Positions 1 through 8,568 of a stretch of 64,000 bases of DNA are shown here, piece after piece. Within the stretch, counting starts at the first letter, position 1, and the number at the start of each line of letters is the position of its first letter. The translations under genes and the position numbers were made by a program. The stretch lies in contig DWWX01000042.1 of the NCBI GenBank assembly GCA_019119495.1, positions 35,033 through 99,032 on the forward strand, read 5' to 3'. This DNA comes from Candidatus Gemmiger stercorigallinarum. GTDB lineage: Bacteria; Bacillota; Clostridia; Oscillospirales; Ruminococcaceae. The notes beneath the pieces are model-generated. The model searched no databases. It was not told where the DNA came from and worked only from the letters and a program-made list of their open reading frames with translations.

Positions 1-2498
1 CCGCCACCCTGCGTGAGGCCGGCATGAACGACATCGTGCTGACCGGCGGCCGCTACGGCCTGGGCAGCAAGGATACCCCGCCGTCCAGCGTGTTCGCTGT
101 TTACAAGGAGCTGGAGAAGGACGCCCCCAAGGCCCGCTTCACCATTGGCATCGTCGACGACGTGACCAACCTGAGCCTGCCTGAGGTCAAGCCCGCCCCC
201 ATCACCGCCGCCCCCGGCACCAAGGAGTGCAAGTTCTGGGGCCTGGGCGGCGACGGCACCGTCGGCGCCAACAAGAACTCCACCAAGATCATCGGCGACC
301 ATACCGACAAGTACATCCAGGCGTACTTCCAGTATGACTCCAAAAAGACCGGCGGCGTCACCATCAGCCACCTGCGCTTCGGCGACAAGCCCATCCGCAG
401 CCCCTACTACATCAACCAGGCTGACTTTGTGGCCTGCCACAACCCCGCTTACATCCACATGGGCATGAAGATGGTCCAGGATGTCAAGCCTGGCGGCGTC
501 TTTATGATCAACTGCCAGTGGACCGACGAGGAGCTGGACCAGCACCTGAACGCCGCTGACAAGAAGTACATCGCGGACAACAACATCCAGCTGTACACCA
601 TCAACGCCATCGACAAGGCCATTGAGATCGGCATGGGCAAGCGCACCAACACCATCCTGCAGTCCGCCTTCTTCAAGCTGGCCGACATCATGCCCATCGA
701 CGAGGCCGTCGATTACATGAAGCAGGCCGCCAAGAAGAGCTACGGCAAGAAGGGCGACGCTGTTGTCGAGATGAACTACAAGGCCATCGACGCCGGCGTG
801 GACGCCGTCCACAAGGTCGAGGTGCCTGAGAGCTGGCACAACCCGGCCCCCGACGCCCCCGCCAAGGAGCTGGCCGGCCGTCCGGAACTGGTCAAGATGG
901 TCCGCGACGTTATGGAGCCTGTTGCCCGTATGGACGGCGACAGCCTGCCGGTCTCCGCTTTTGCCAAGAACCCCAACGGCGAGTGGGAGCTGGGCGCCTC
1001 TGCTTACGAGAAGCGCGGCACCGCCGTCATGGTCCCCGAATGGAACGCCGAGAAGTGCATCCAGTGCAACCAGTGTGCGTTCGTCTGCTCTCACGCCACC
1101 ATCCGTCCCTTCTGCCTGACCGCCGACGAGATCGCTGCCGCCCCCGCTTCCCTCAAGTCTGCTGACCTGAAGCCGAAGCCCGGCGAGTACAAGTTCACCA
1201 TGGCTGTCAGCCCGCTGGACTGCATGGGCTGCGGCGAGTGCGTCACCGTCTGCCCCACCAAGGCCATCGAGATGAAGCCGCAGGAGAGCCAGGCCGACCA
1301 GCAGGCCGCCTTCGACTACTGCGTCGAGAACATCCGCAAGAAGCCCGGCATGATGGCCGAGACCACCGTCAAGGGGTCCCAGTTCAACCAGCCGCTGCTT
1401 GAGTTCTCCGGCTCCTGCGCCGGCTGCGCCGAGACCAGCTACGCCCGCCTGATCACCCAGCTGTTTGGCGAGAAGATGTTCATCTCCAACGCCACCGGCT
1501 GCTCCTCCATCTGGGGCGGCACCGCTTCCATCAGCCCCTACACCGTCAACAAGGAGTCCGGCCACGGCCCCGCCTGGATCAACTCCCTGTTCGAGGACAA
1601 CGCCGAGCACGGTCTGGGCATGCAGATCGGCTACGAGACCGTCCGCGAGAACCTGATCAAGAAGGTCGAGGCTCTGAAGGGCAAGAGCGCCGAGCTGGAT
1701 GCTGCCATTGAGAAGTTCATCGAGACCAAGGCCAACACCAAGGCCAACGACCAGCCCGCCAAGGACCTGATCGCTGCCCTGGAGGCCGACGGCTCTGCCG
1801 AGGCCAAGGAGATCCTGGCCGACAAGCAGTTCCTGGCCAAGAAGAGCTTCTGGATCTTCGGCGGCGACGGCTGGGCTTACGACATCGGCTACGGCGGCCT
1901 GGATCACGTCCTGGCTTCCGGCCACGATGTCAACGTCATGGTCTTTGACACCGAGATGTACTCCAACACCGGCGGACAGGCTTCCAAGGCCTCCAACATC
2001 GGCGAGGTCTGCCAGTTTGCAGCCGCCGGCAAGGAGATCAGCAAGAAGAGCCTGGCCGAGATCTGCATGACCTACGGCTACATCTACGTGGCTCAGATCG
2101 CCCTGGGCGCCAACATGGCCCAGGCTGTCAAGGCCATTGCCGAGGCTGAGGCTTACCCCGGCCCGTCCATCATCATCGGCTACGCCCCCTGCGAGCTGCA
2201 CGGCGTCAAGGGCGGCATGACCAACTGCCAGAACGAGATGAAGAAGGCAGTCGAGTCCGGCTACTGGAACCTGTTCACCTTCAACCCGGCGCTCAAGGCC
2301 CAGGGCAAGAACCCCTTCACCCTGACCTCCAAGGCCGGCGACATGAGCAAGTACCAGGACTTCCTGTCCAACGAGACCCGTTACAGCCGCCTGAGCCGCG
2401 CCTTCCCGGAGCGTGCCAAGGAGCTGTTCGCCAAGAACCAGGAGGCCGCCGAGGCCCGCTACGAGCATCTGACCCGTCTGGTGGAGCTGTACAAGTAA
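1..2498 (+). CDS. nifJ: Pyruvate:ferredoxin (flavodoxin) oxidoreductase, 3' part
   Basis: Catalyses CoA-dependent oxidative decarboxylation of pyruvate to acetyl-CoA, passing electrons to ferredoxin; the central fermentation step in strict anaerobes. The reading frame is already open at the window edge (first codon at base 3), so the N-terminal part lies upstream; the ATG at 24 is internal. From that Met, about 824 residues remain of a family protein of roughly 1170-1200. Visible: a ferredoxin-like segment with two 4Fe-4S motifs (CIQCNQC near residue 345, CMGCGEC near 400), the CAGCAE motif near 465, and the thiamine-diphosphate/Mg motif beginning GDGWAY near 614 with a downstream YSNTGGQASKAS. 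Ends in TAA followed by a strong terminator. Codon use is very GC-rich and uniform, as expected of a highly expressed gene. Confidence 0.97.
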   Translation, partial: ATLREAGMNDIVLTGGRYGLGSKDTPPSSVFAVYKELEKDAPKARFTIGIVDDVTNLSLPEVKPAPITAAPGTKECKFWGLGGDGTVGANKNSTKIIGDHTDKYIQAYFQYDSKKTGGVTISHLRFGDKPIRSPYYINQADFVACHNPAYIHMGMKMVQDVKPGGVFMINCQWTDEELDQHLNAADKKYIADNNIQLYTINAIDKAIEIGMGKRTNTILQSAFFKLADIMPIDEAVDYMKQAAKKSYGKKGDAVVEMNYKAIDAGVDAVHKVEVPESWHNPAPDAPAKELAGRPELVKMVRDVMEPVARMDGDSLPVSAFAKNPNGEWELGASAYEKRGTAVMVPEWNAEKCIQCNQCAFVCSHATIRPFCLTADEIAAAPASLKSADLKPKPGEYKFTMAVSPLDCMGCGECVTVCPTKAIEMKPQESQADQQAAFDYCVENIRKKPGMMAETTVKGSQFNQPLLEFSGSCAGCAETSYARLITQLFGEKMFISNATGCSSIWGGTASISPYTVNKESGHGPAWINSLFEDNAEHGLGMQIGYETVRENLIKKVEALKGKSAELDAAIEKFIETKANTKANDQPAKDLIAALEADGSAEAKEILADKQFLAKKSFWIFGGDGWAYDIGYGGLDHVLASGHDVNVMVFDTEMYSNTGGQASKASNIGEVCQFAAAGKEISKKSLAEICMTYGYIYVAQIALGANMAQAVKAIAEAEAYPGPSIIIGYAPCELHGVKGGMTNCQNEMKKAVESGYWNLFTFNPALKAQGKNPFTLTSKAGDMSKYQDFLSNETRYSRLSRAFPERAKELFAKNQEAAEARYEHLTRLVELYK

Positions 2499-2552
2499 TT
2501 TGTCCGGCTTTGCCTGCCGCGGCCTGAACGCTGTGCGGTAATACGCTAAATC

Positions 2553-2593
2553 AAAATCGCCCCCGTACCGGAAACGGTACGGGGGCGATTTTT
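2553..2593 (+). terminator. Rho-independent terminator after PFOR
   Basis: Near-perfect stem formed by AATCGCCCCCGTACC and GGTACGGGGGCGATT around a short loop, followed by a T-run. It lies 55 bases after the PFOR stop codon. Confidence 0.9.
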
Positions 2594-2725
2594 GCTGTTT
2601 TTGTTTTGCCTGTGCTTTTGCAGCGGGCGGTGCGGCCGGGGGTATATCAGGGGAAAACCAACACGGTTTGATGATACAGGGCAACCCGGCGCGCGTCCCG
2701 GCGCTTTTGATCTGTCGGCCCGCCC

Positions 2726-4798
2726 CTAGAAAACCGGCCGGATCGCATCGGCGCCTGTGTAAAGCAGCGCATCCGGGTCAGCGATCCCCAGTATCTCGCC
2801 TACGGTCCCCTCTCTTTGTACCAGCAGCCCGCAGCTGGTCAGCGCCGCAGGGAACCACCCCTGGACGACCACATCCCGCGGGAGCTGCCGCACCTCACCG
2901 GTGGCGGGGTCATACAGGCCGCCGCTGTCCGGGGCCCGGTAGACCACCAGGTTCCGCTGCTCAACGCCGGGGGCGGACAGCGAAGCGTATGTGGTCAGGC
3001 TGTACACATCCTCCTCCGGCAGATCAAACTGCCAGTTGCTGCCGCTGCGCAGGTTGACCACAGTGGCCGGGAGTCTTTCCGCCTGAGCGACCCCATCGGT
3101 GGAAACATGGCCCGCCTCGGTGACAAACAGGAACTCGTTGGCGCTGTACGGCTGGGAAAAAAGGATGTCGTTGCCGGGCAGCCAGGCTACATGGCGGTGG
3201 CTGCCGGCGGCCGGGTCGATCAGCTCCACCTCCAGCCGGGTAGCCTGGCTGCGGAGCCAACTGCTTATCACCGTGAAGGTTTCCGGCAGCCAGGCGCGGC
3301 TGTACACCCGCCGCACCGCCACCAGGCAGCCGTTGTAGCAGCCGGTGATCTGCTCGTCGGGGCCGATCAGCGCGGGGGTCAGGGTGCGCTGGCCGGTGGC
3401 CAGGTCCACGGCCACCAGCCGCCGGGGCTGGGTGCCGCCGGCCGAGCCGCTGGTGTTCAGCAGGCCGTACACGGTGGACACGCTGCCGGCCAGGTACTCG
3501 ATGTTGTCTCCGGTCAGGGCGGCGACCGTCCGCTTGCCGGTGCGGTCGGTCGAGAGTTCGACAATGCGGGGCGGCCGCTGCGTTCCCTCGCCGTCCGTGC
3601 AGGCGGGCAGCAGCACATACAGCTTGCCGTTGGCAGCGTGCAGATATGCGCCCGCCCCGTTGTCGTATGCGTCGCCCACAACGGCGGGGCAGGACTCGTC
3701 GCTGTGGGTGCAGTCCGGTTTCCGGCAGGCGATCTGGACGGTCCCCGCCGACGCGTCCATGCAGAGGACCTGCAGGGCCGCCAGGTCATCATAGCCGCCG
3801 TCCAGGAAGTAGACCTCCCTGTAGGTGTTGCAGAAATCGCTGCGCACATCCACCAGCCCGCCGCCGGTGTACAGCTGGTTGTTGGTGATGCCGGAAGCAT
3901 CCCCCTCGCCCGCCAGCGCGGCGGCCTGCATCTGCTGGGGGGTGCAGGGGACCAGGTCCAGTGCGACGCCGCCAAGGGCGTTCCCGTCGTCCATAACCGT
4001 CACGCAGGTGGCCAGCAGGCCGCCGCGGGCGCTGTACAGGCCGGTGTCCTGCCAGATCGTGTTCTCCGGCACCGTCCAGTCGCCCAGGATGTCCAGGTCG
4101 TTCATGGCGACCCAGGCGCGCAGGACCGCCTCGGTGTCCACCTCGCTGCCGATGCTTTCCAGGCCGTTGTAGCCATCCGGCCACCCGTTCCACAGCTGGA
4201 AGGACACCACCTTGCCGGTGCGGCTTTCCAGCACCATGCGCATCACCGGCTCGGCGGTGTTGTTCGCGGGACTGCAGACAATGGTCAAAAAGCCCAGCGT
4301 GTCGCTGCCGCCAAAAAAGCGGTCCGGGTAACCGTCGATCAATATCTGCCCGGCAGCGGCCTGGTCCACCGTCAGGATGCCGGCCTCCAGCATGCTGTTG
4401 AGCAGTTCCTCGCAGCGGGGGACCAGCTGCGGGCTGCGCTGCAGGCTGTCCTCGCCGCCGAAATAGATGGGCTGCGAGGAATTTCCGTCCGAGGCCTCGG
4501 CCTGGTAGGCGGCAATCTCGGCCTCGGCGCGCTCGTTGAGCATCCGCACCAGGTACAGGTCGTCCCCCTCCACCGTGCGGGACTGGTAGGGGGTGTCCAT
4601 CCGGGCGGCGTTGGAAAAGCGGGCCGCGTCCCCCAGCGTGAACATGGCCGAGGGCGCCAGCATGGTCAGCAGCACCGCCAGCACACAGCCGGCCGCCGCC
4701 AGCGCCGTTATCCGGCCGGGGCTCAGCCCGGGGGCGCGGGGCGCGGCGTCCTGCGCGGGCCGCCGGGGCCGGCGGCCAAAGGGCCTGGGCTGCATCAT
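2726..4798 (-). CDS. Membrane-anchored extracytoplasmic protein of unknown function, third gene of a two-component operon
   Basis: 690 residues. A basic, Pro/Arg-rich cytoplasmic N-terminus (about 30 residues) is followed by one hydrophobic segment (about residues 30-55), then a long soluble part that would lie outside the membrane. The C-terminal two thirds has recurring short strands with Gly/Asp turns (patterns such as GKLYVLLP, RRLVAVDLATG), which resembles a beta-propeller, but no family was recognised. The start overlaps the sensor kinase stop by 4 bases (ATGA), so the two are translationally coupled. Position in the operon suggests a role in sensing or in modulating the kinase; this is inference only. 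Confidence 0.7.
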   Translation of the reverse strand: MMQPRPFGRRPRRPAQDAAPRAPGLSPGRITALAAAGCVLAVLLTMLAPSAMFTLGDAARFSNAARMDTPYQSRTVEGDDLYLVRMLNERAEAEIAAYQAEASDGNSSQPIYFGGEDSLQRSPQLVPRCEELLNSMLEAGILTVDQAAAGQILIDGYPDRFFGGSDTLGFLTIVCSPANNTAEPVMRMVLESRTGKVVSFQLWNGWPDGYNGLESIGSEVDTEAVLRAWVAMNDLDILGDWTVPENTIWQDTGLYSARGGLLATCVTVMDDGNALGGVALDLVPCTPQQMQAAALAGEGDASGITNNQLYTGGGLVDVRSDFCNTYREVYFLDGGYDDLAALQVLCMDASAGTVQIACRKPDCTHSDESCPAVVGDAYDNGAGAYLHAANGKLYVLLPACTDGEGTQRPPRIVELSTDRTGKRTVAALTGDNIEYLAGSVSTVYGLLNTSGSAGGTQPRRLVAVDLATGQRTLTPALIGPDEQITGCYNGCLVAVRRVYSRAWLPETFTVISSWLRSQATRLEVELIDPAAGSHRHVAWLPGNDILFSQPYSANEFLFVTEAGHVSTDGVAQAERLPATVVNLRSGSNWQFDLPEEDVYSLTTYASLSAPGVEQRNLVVYRAPDSGGLYDPATGEVRQLPRDVVVQGWFPAALTSCGLLVQREGTVGEILGIADPDALLYTGADAIRPVF

Positions 4799-6237
4799 GG
4801 CTGTACCTCCTTCTGCGCATCCTCTGTGTCAGTGGGGCCGGCTGTGTCCGGCAGGCGGGCGGGTCGGAGCGTCAGCGTCACGCAGGTGCCCTTGCCCAGC
4901 GTGCTGCGGATGTGCAGCTGGCTGCCGTGGGCCTGGGCAATGCGCTGGCACAGCGCCAGGCCGATGCCGCTGCCGCCGCTTTTGCGGGCGCGGGATTTGT
5001 CCACCATGTAAAAGGGTTCCACCACGCGGGCCACCGCCTCCGGCGGGATGCCCGCGCCGGAATCGATGACGCCGGCCACCACGCTGCCGTCCGGTGCTCC
5101 GCCGCTTAACACCCGCACCGTCTGGCCGGGCCGGCTGGCCTTGACCGCGTTGGTGACCAGGTTGCACAAAAGGTCGCACAGCAGGTCGGCGTCGGCCATC
5201 ACCACCCGCCGGGTGGTGGGCAGGCGCAGCCGCACGCCGGCTTTGCGGCAGGCGGGCAGCGTACTGCGGGCGACCTCGGCAAAGACCGGGGCCAGGGCGG
5301 TGGGGGCCAGGGCGACCGGCTCCTCGCTCAGGCGCATCAGCTGCAGCAGTTTCTGGCTCAAGGATTCCAGCCGTTTTGCCTCGTGGAAGATGGCCCCGGC
5401 GGCCTCCTTCTGCTCGGCGGGGTCCACCTGCATGCTGCGCAGCATGTCGGCATAGCCGATGATGCTGGTCATGGGGGTTTTCAGCTCATGGGTGAACGCC
5501 CCCATAAAATCGTCCCGCTGCTGCACCGACAGTTCCAGCTGCTCCACCTTATCCTGCACGGCGGCAGCCATGTGGTCAAAGCTGCGGCTGAGCTGGGCGA
5601 CCTCGTCGCCGCCGGGCAGGGCGGTGCGGCGGTCAAAGGCGCCGGCGGCGATCTCGCCGCTGGCACGGGTCAGCAGCGCCAGCGGCCGGGTGATCCTGCG
5701 GGACAACACCACCGTGACCAGCGCCGCGCCCAGCAGCACCACAAACTCCATGACCAAAAAGCGCCCCACGCTGCGGCTGCGGGCCAGGTACAGCTCGGTG
5801 ACGTCAAAGGCCGTCAGCAGGCGCGCGTCGCCCAGCAGGTCGGTGCAGTAGACGGCGTAGACGGTGCCGCCGTCCCGGTAGTACAGCAGCTGGCCGCTCT
5901 GCATGGCGTCGGCGGAAAAGTTCTGGGGCAGGTCGCTGTACACCGCGCCGCCGCCGATCTGCCACACGCCGATGGCGCAGTTGTCCGGCGCAGCGGCGGC
6001 CACCTGCTCGCCGGCGGCCAGCAGCGCCGCGTCGGTGACGGCGTCGCCCTGGCTGTACAGGGTCAGCAGCTCGCCCTCCAGTGTATAGCAAAGCAGGCCG
6101 TGCTGGACCTGGTTTTGGGACGAGGTCTCGGCCAGCCTGTCGGAAAAGTCGCCGTACAGCAGCATGCAGCCGCCGGCCGACAGCGAAACTGCCAGCACCA
6201 GCATCATAACGCAGCTGAGCTTGGCGGCAAACTTCAC
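4795..6237 (-). CDS. Sensor histidine kinase (HAMP-HisKA-HATPase)
   Basis: 480 residues. First membrane segment at about residues 5-28, an extracytoplasmic sensor region of about 130 residues, a second membrane segment near 165-185, then HAMP (RRITRPLALL). The HisKA H-box FTHELKTPM lies near residue 250. The ATPase domain has an N-box (NLVTNAVKASRPG), G1 (DSGAGIPPE) and G2 (GGSGIGLAL). Autophosphorylates on His and signals to the response regulator encoded just upstream (4-base overlap). Downstream it overlaps the membrane-anchored protein gene by 4 bases, making a three-gene operon. The signal is unknown. Confidence 0.93.
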   Translation of the reverse strand: MKFAAKLSCVMMLVLAVSLSAGGCMLLYGDFSDRLAETSSQNQVQHGLLCYTLEGELLTLYSQGDAVTDAALLAAGEQVAAAAPDNCAIGVWQIGGGAVYSDLPQNFSADAMQSGQLLYYRDGGTVYAVYCTDLLGDARLLTAFDVTELYLARSRSVGRFLVMEFVVLLGAALVTVVLSRRITRPLALLTRASGEIAAGAFDRRTALPGGDEVAQLSRSFDHMAAAVQDKVEQLELSVQQRDDFMGAFTHELKTPMTSIIGYADMLRSMQVDPAEQKEAAGAIFHEAKRLESLSQKLLQLMRLSEEPVALAPTALAPVFAEVARSTLPACRKAGVRLRLPTTRRVVMADADLLCDLLCNLVTNAVKASRPGQTVRVLSGGAPDGSVVAGVIDSGAGIPPEAVARVVEPFYMVDKSRARKSGGSGIGLALCQRIAQAHGSQLHIRSTLGKGTCVTLTLRPARLPDTAGPTDTEDAQKEVQP

Positions 6238-6899
6238 GGTGTTTCCTCCTCCCGCTTCAGCCGGTAGCCGACCTTGTAGACCGTCTCGATATGGTCCTGC
6301 CAGCCCAGCTTTTTGCGCAGCCGCTGGATGTGCAGGTCCAGGGTGCGGGTGTCGGCCATCTCGCCGCCCCAGACCCGCTCATACAGGGTGTCGCGGTAAA
6401 GGGCCGCGCCGCGGTTGCGCATCAGCTGTTCCAGCAGGCCGAACTCCAGCGGGGTCAGTTCCAGCTCATGGCCGCGCTGGGTCACGGTGTGGCTGACGGT
6501 GTCCAGCTCAACGTCAAAGGCTTTCAGCACCCGGCCGCCCTTGCCGGTGCGGCGCAGCACCGTCTCTACCCGCGCCAGCAGCTCCTCGATCTCAAAGGGC
6601 TTGACCAGGTAATCGTCGGCGCCCAGCCGCAGCCCCTGCACCCGGTCTTTCAGGCTGCTTTTGGCGGTGATAAAGATCACCGGCGTGCCCATGGGGCGCA
6701 GGTAATCCAGCAGGGCATAGCCGTCCAGCCCCGGCAGCATAATGTCCAAAAGCGCCAGGTCAAAGCCGCTGTTCTCGATGCAGTTGGCGGCGGTCAGGCC
6801 GTCGTTGGCCACCGTGCAGTCGTACCCTGCGCGGGACAGGCTCATCTCGATCAGGCGCGAGATCGCTGTCTCGTCCTCCACGATCAGGATGCGGTTCAT
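6234..6899 (-). CDS. OmpR/PhoB-family response regulator
   Basis: 221 residues from the chosen ATG; a GTG four codons upstream is possible but sits too close to the GGAGG. Receiver domain with acidic pair E8/D9, phosphoacceptor D52 (LLDIMLPG) and the conserved Lys in VKPF; C-terminal winged helix ending in YKVGYRLK. The stop overlaps the kinase start by 4 bases. A group of TGTATC half-sites lies in the divergent intergenic region and may be its own operator. Confidence 0.93.
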   Translation of the reverse strand: MNRILIVEDETAISRLIEMSLSRAGYDCTVANDGLTAANCIENSGFDLALLDIMLPGLDGYALLDYLRPMGTPVIFITAKSSLKDRVQGLRLGADDYLVKPFEIEELLARVETVLRRTGKGGRVLKAFDVELDTVSHTVTQRGHELELTPLEFGLLEQLMRNRGAALYRDTLYERVWGGEMADTRTLDLHIQRLRKKLGWQDHIETVYKVGYRLKREEETP

Positions 6900-7058
6900 A
6901 GCAAAACACACCTCCGTCCGGGCGCACAGCCAAGGCCGCCGGGTCCGGCGGCCGCTGCGGCCTCCCCTTCCGCGGCGCGGGGATCAGGGCCGCGCCGCGG
7001 GGTTCCTTCTTTTTTGACATAGCCCGCCGGGCGGGCCGGCGGCAGGGAATTTTACATC

Positions 7059-7089
7059 TGTATCATCAGGATACACGGTGTTTGTATCC
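7059..7089. promoter_or_regulatory. Repeated TGTATC half-sites, candidate operator
   Basis: TGTATC (7059-7064), GATACA (7070-7075, read as GGATACA from 7069) and TGTATCC (7083-7089) form two overlapping inverted repeats with spacings of 5 and 7 bases. They lie between the divergent response-regulator operon and the zinc-ribbon gene. Autoregulation by the response regulator is an inference. Confidence 0.45.
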
Positions 7090-7212
7090 AACTTGTAAAC
7101 CGGGGACGGCAGAGGGACCGGCGGCTGCGGCCCCTCCTATCCTACCCTATTATACACCGGTTGTACACCCTTGCGCACTGCCCGGTGTTTTCCCGCCCGC
7201 GCCGGGCGGGCA

Positions 7213-7241
7213 TTGTAATTTGGGCGCGGATGCGGTAATAT
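7213..7241 (+). promoter_or_regulatory. Sigma-A-type promoter for the zinc-ribbon gene
   Basis: TTGTAA, 17-base spacer, TAATAT. About 85 bases upstream of the ATG at 7327. Confidence 0.6.
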
Positions 7242-7326
7242 GGAGGCAGGATCTTTTCCGCGCCGCGCCTGTGCCACCCGTTGCCGGCGGCGCCCCCTGC
7301 ACCCCGCCAAAAAAGGAGGAACCCCC

Positions 7327-7878
7327 ATGAAAAACTGCCCCGCCTGCGGCGAGCCCAACCGGGACGACGCCCTTTTCTGCAGCGCCTGCGGCGCGCGTTT
7401 TCCGCAGCAGGACCAGGGCGCCGCGGACCCCGGCGCTGCCCCCGGCCCGGAACCCCGGAGCCCCAACTACCAGGCCCCCGACCCCCAGCCCGGCTACGAC
7501 GGCCAGCCCAATTACGGCGGCCCCTATCACGGCGCCGGCACCTACCCGCCGCCGGTGGAGCCCCGCAGCGTGGCCATCTGCCTGATTTTGTCGCTGGTGA
7601 CCTGCGGCATTTACATGCTGTACTGGATGTACAAGGTCAACGACGAGCTGAACCTGCTGGCCGGCAACCCCAACGGCACCAGCGGCGGCATGGTGCTGGT
7701 GTTTGACATCCTGACCTGCGGCATCTACGGCATTTACTGGAACTACAAGATGGGCCAGAACGTCAGCCGCCTGACCGGCGACAATTTCTCGCCCATCGTC
7801 ATGCTGCTGCTGGCGCTGTTCCAGTGCAGCTTTATCAGCCTGGCCCTGATGCAGGACACCATCAACAAGTACGCCTGA
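7327..7878 (+). CDS. Zinc-ribbon DUF4234-type membrane protein
   Basis: 183 residues. The N-terminus carries two CxxC knuckles (CPACG near residue 4, CSACG near 22), i.e. a zinc ribbon, then a Pro/Gly/Tyr-rich linker of about 50 residues, then a membrane domain with repeated hydrophobic helices and twice the pattern TCGIY..YW typical of DUF4234 proteins. Strong AAGGAGGA ribosome site 7 bases before the ATG. The next gene (DUF2752) follows after 3 bases, so they are co-transcribed. Molecular function of the family is unknown. Confidence 0.8.
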   Translation: MKNCPACGEPNRDDALFCSACGARFPQQDQGAADPGAAPGPEPRSPNYQAPDPQPGYDGQPNYGGPYHGAGTYPPPVEPRSVAICLILSLVTCGIYMLYWMYKVNDELNLLAGNPNGTSGGMVLVFDILTCGIYGIYWNYKMGQNVSRLTGDNFSPIVMLLLALFQCSFISLALMQDTINKYA

Positions 7879-7881
7879 GCC

Positions 7882-8274
7882 ATGCGTCCGGGCCGTTCTC
7901 TGCAAAAACCCTGGCAGCGGGCCGCCGTACGCGGCGGCCTGGTGCTGGCGGTCGGCATCGCCTACGGGCTGTTTGCCGCCCGGTTCGGCGGGCTGCCCTG
8001 CCCGTTCCGGCTGGTGACCGGGCTGGCCTGCCCCGGCTGCGGCATCACCACCATGCTGCTGGCGCTGGGACGGGGGGACATTGCCGCTGCCTTTGCGGCC
8101 AACCCGTTTTTGTTTGCCACCGCGCCGGCGCCACTGGCTTTGTGGCTGCGGCAGGGCTGGCTGGCCGCCCGGGGGCGGCGGCTTGGCCCCAAGGCCGAGG
8201 CCGCCGCGCTGTGCTATGCGGCGGCGCTGGTGGTCTGGGGCGTGGTGCGCAACCTGGTCCCGGGGCTGGCGTAA
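7882..8274 (+). CDS. DUF2752 membrane protein
   Basis: 130 residues. Contains the CPGCGITT motif diagnostic of DUF2752 near residue 51, preceded by GLPCPFRLVTG, with hydrophobic segments at about residues 15-32, 65-85 and 105-125. Often found beside DUF4234/zinc-ribbon proteins, as here. Function unknown. A hairpin followed by a T-run (8299-8345) ends the pair. Confidence 0.8.
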   Translation: MRPGRSLQKPWQRAAVRGGLVLAVGIAYGLFAARFGGLPCPFRLVTGLACPGCGITTMLLALGRGDIAAAFAANPFLFATAPAPLALWLRQGWLAARGRRLGPKAEAAALCYAAALVVWGVVRNLVPGLA

Positions 8275-8298
8275 TTTTGCGTCAAAATAGATGCGTTT

Positions 8299-8345
8299 GT
8301 GCGGCGGCTGTTTCCGGTTTTTCCGGGAATGCCGCCGCGCATTTT
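8299..8345 (+). terminator. Terminator after the DUF4234/DUF2752 pair
   Basis: TGCGGCGGC pairs with GCCGCCGCGC, with an inner CCGG/CCGG step, followed by ATTTTT. Confidence 0.6.
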
Positions 8346-8568
8346 TGCCTTTTTTACGGTATTTCCATGCAAATTTTGTCCTTGGAAAATTTTATCTGGA
8401 TTTTACCGCGCTTATTTTGCTGTCAGGGCTAGCATTTTTTCAATTCTGTGATATGATGGGTGCGTATAGCCGCGCCTGCAGGCGCGGCACGGCAAAAAAG
8501 CCGCATTTTCTGCTTGCAGGCCCGGCCTTGCGCAGGGCGGGGCGTCCCGCTGCCGGGCAGGAGGAGTT

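Noticed and set aside
2816..5011. Long plus-strand open frame (about 730 codons) opposite the two-component operon
   Set aside because: It mirrors the real minus-strand genes in GC-rich DNA, is rich in His/Gln/Gly/Val/Ala repeats of the antisense type, and crosses a gene boundary.
8275..8568. c-di-AMP (ydaO) riboswitch before the K+ channel gene
   Set aside because: No recognisable conserved core; the space holds a terminator and a promoter-like TATGAT only.
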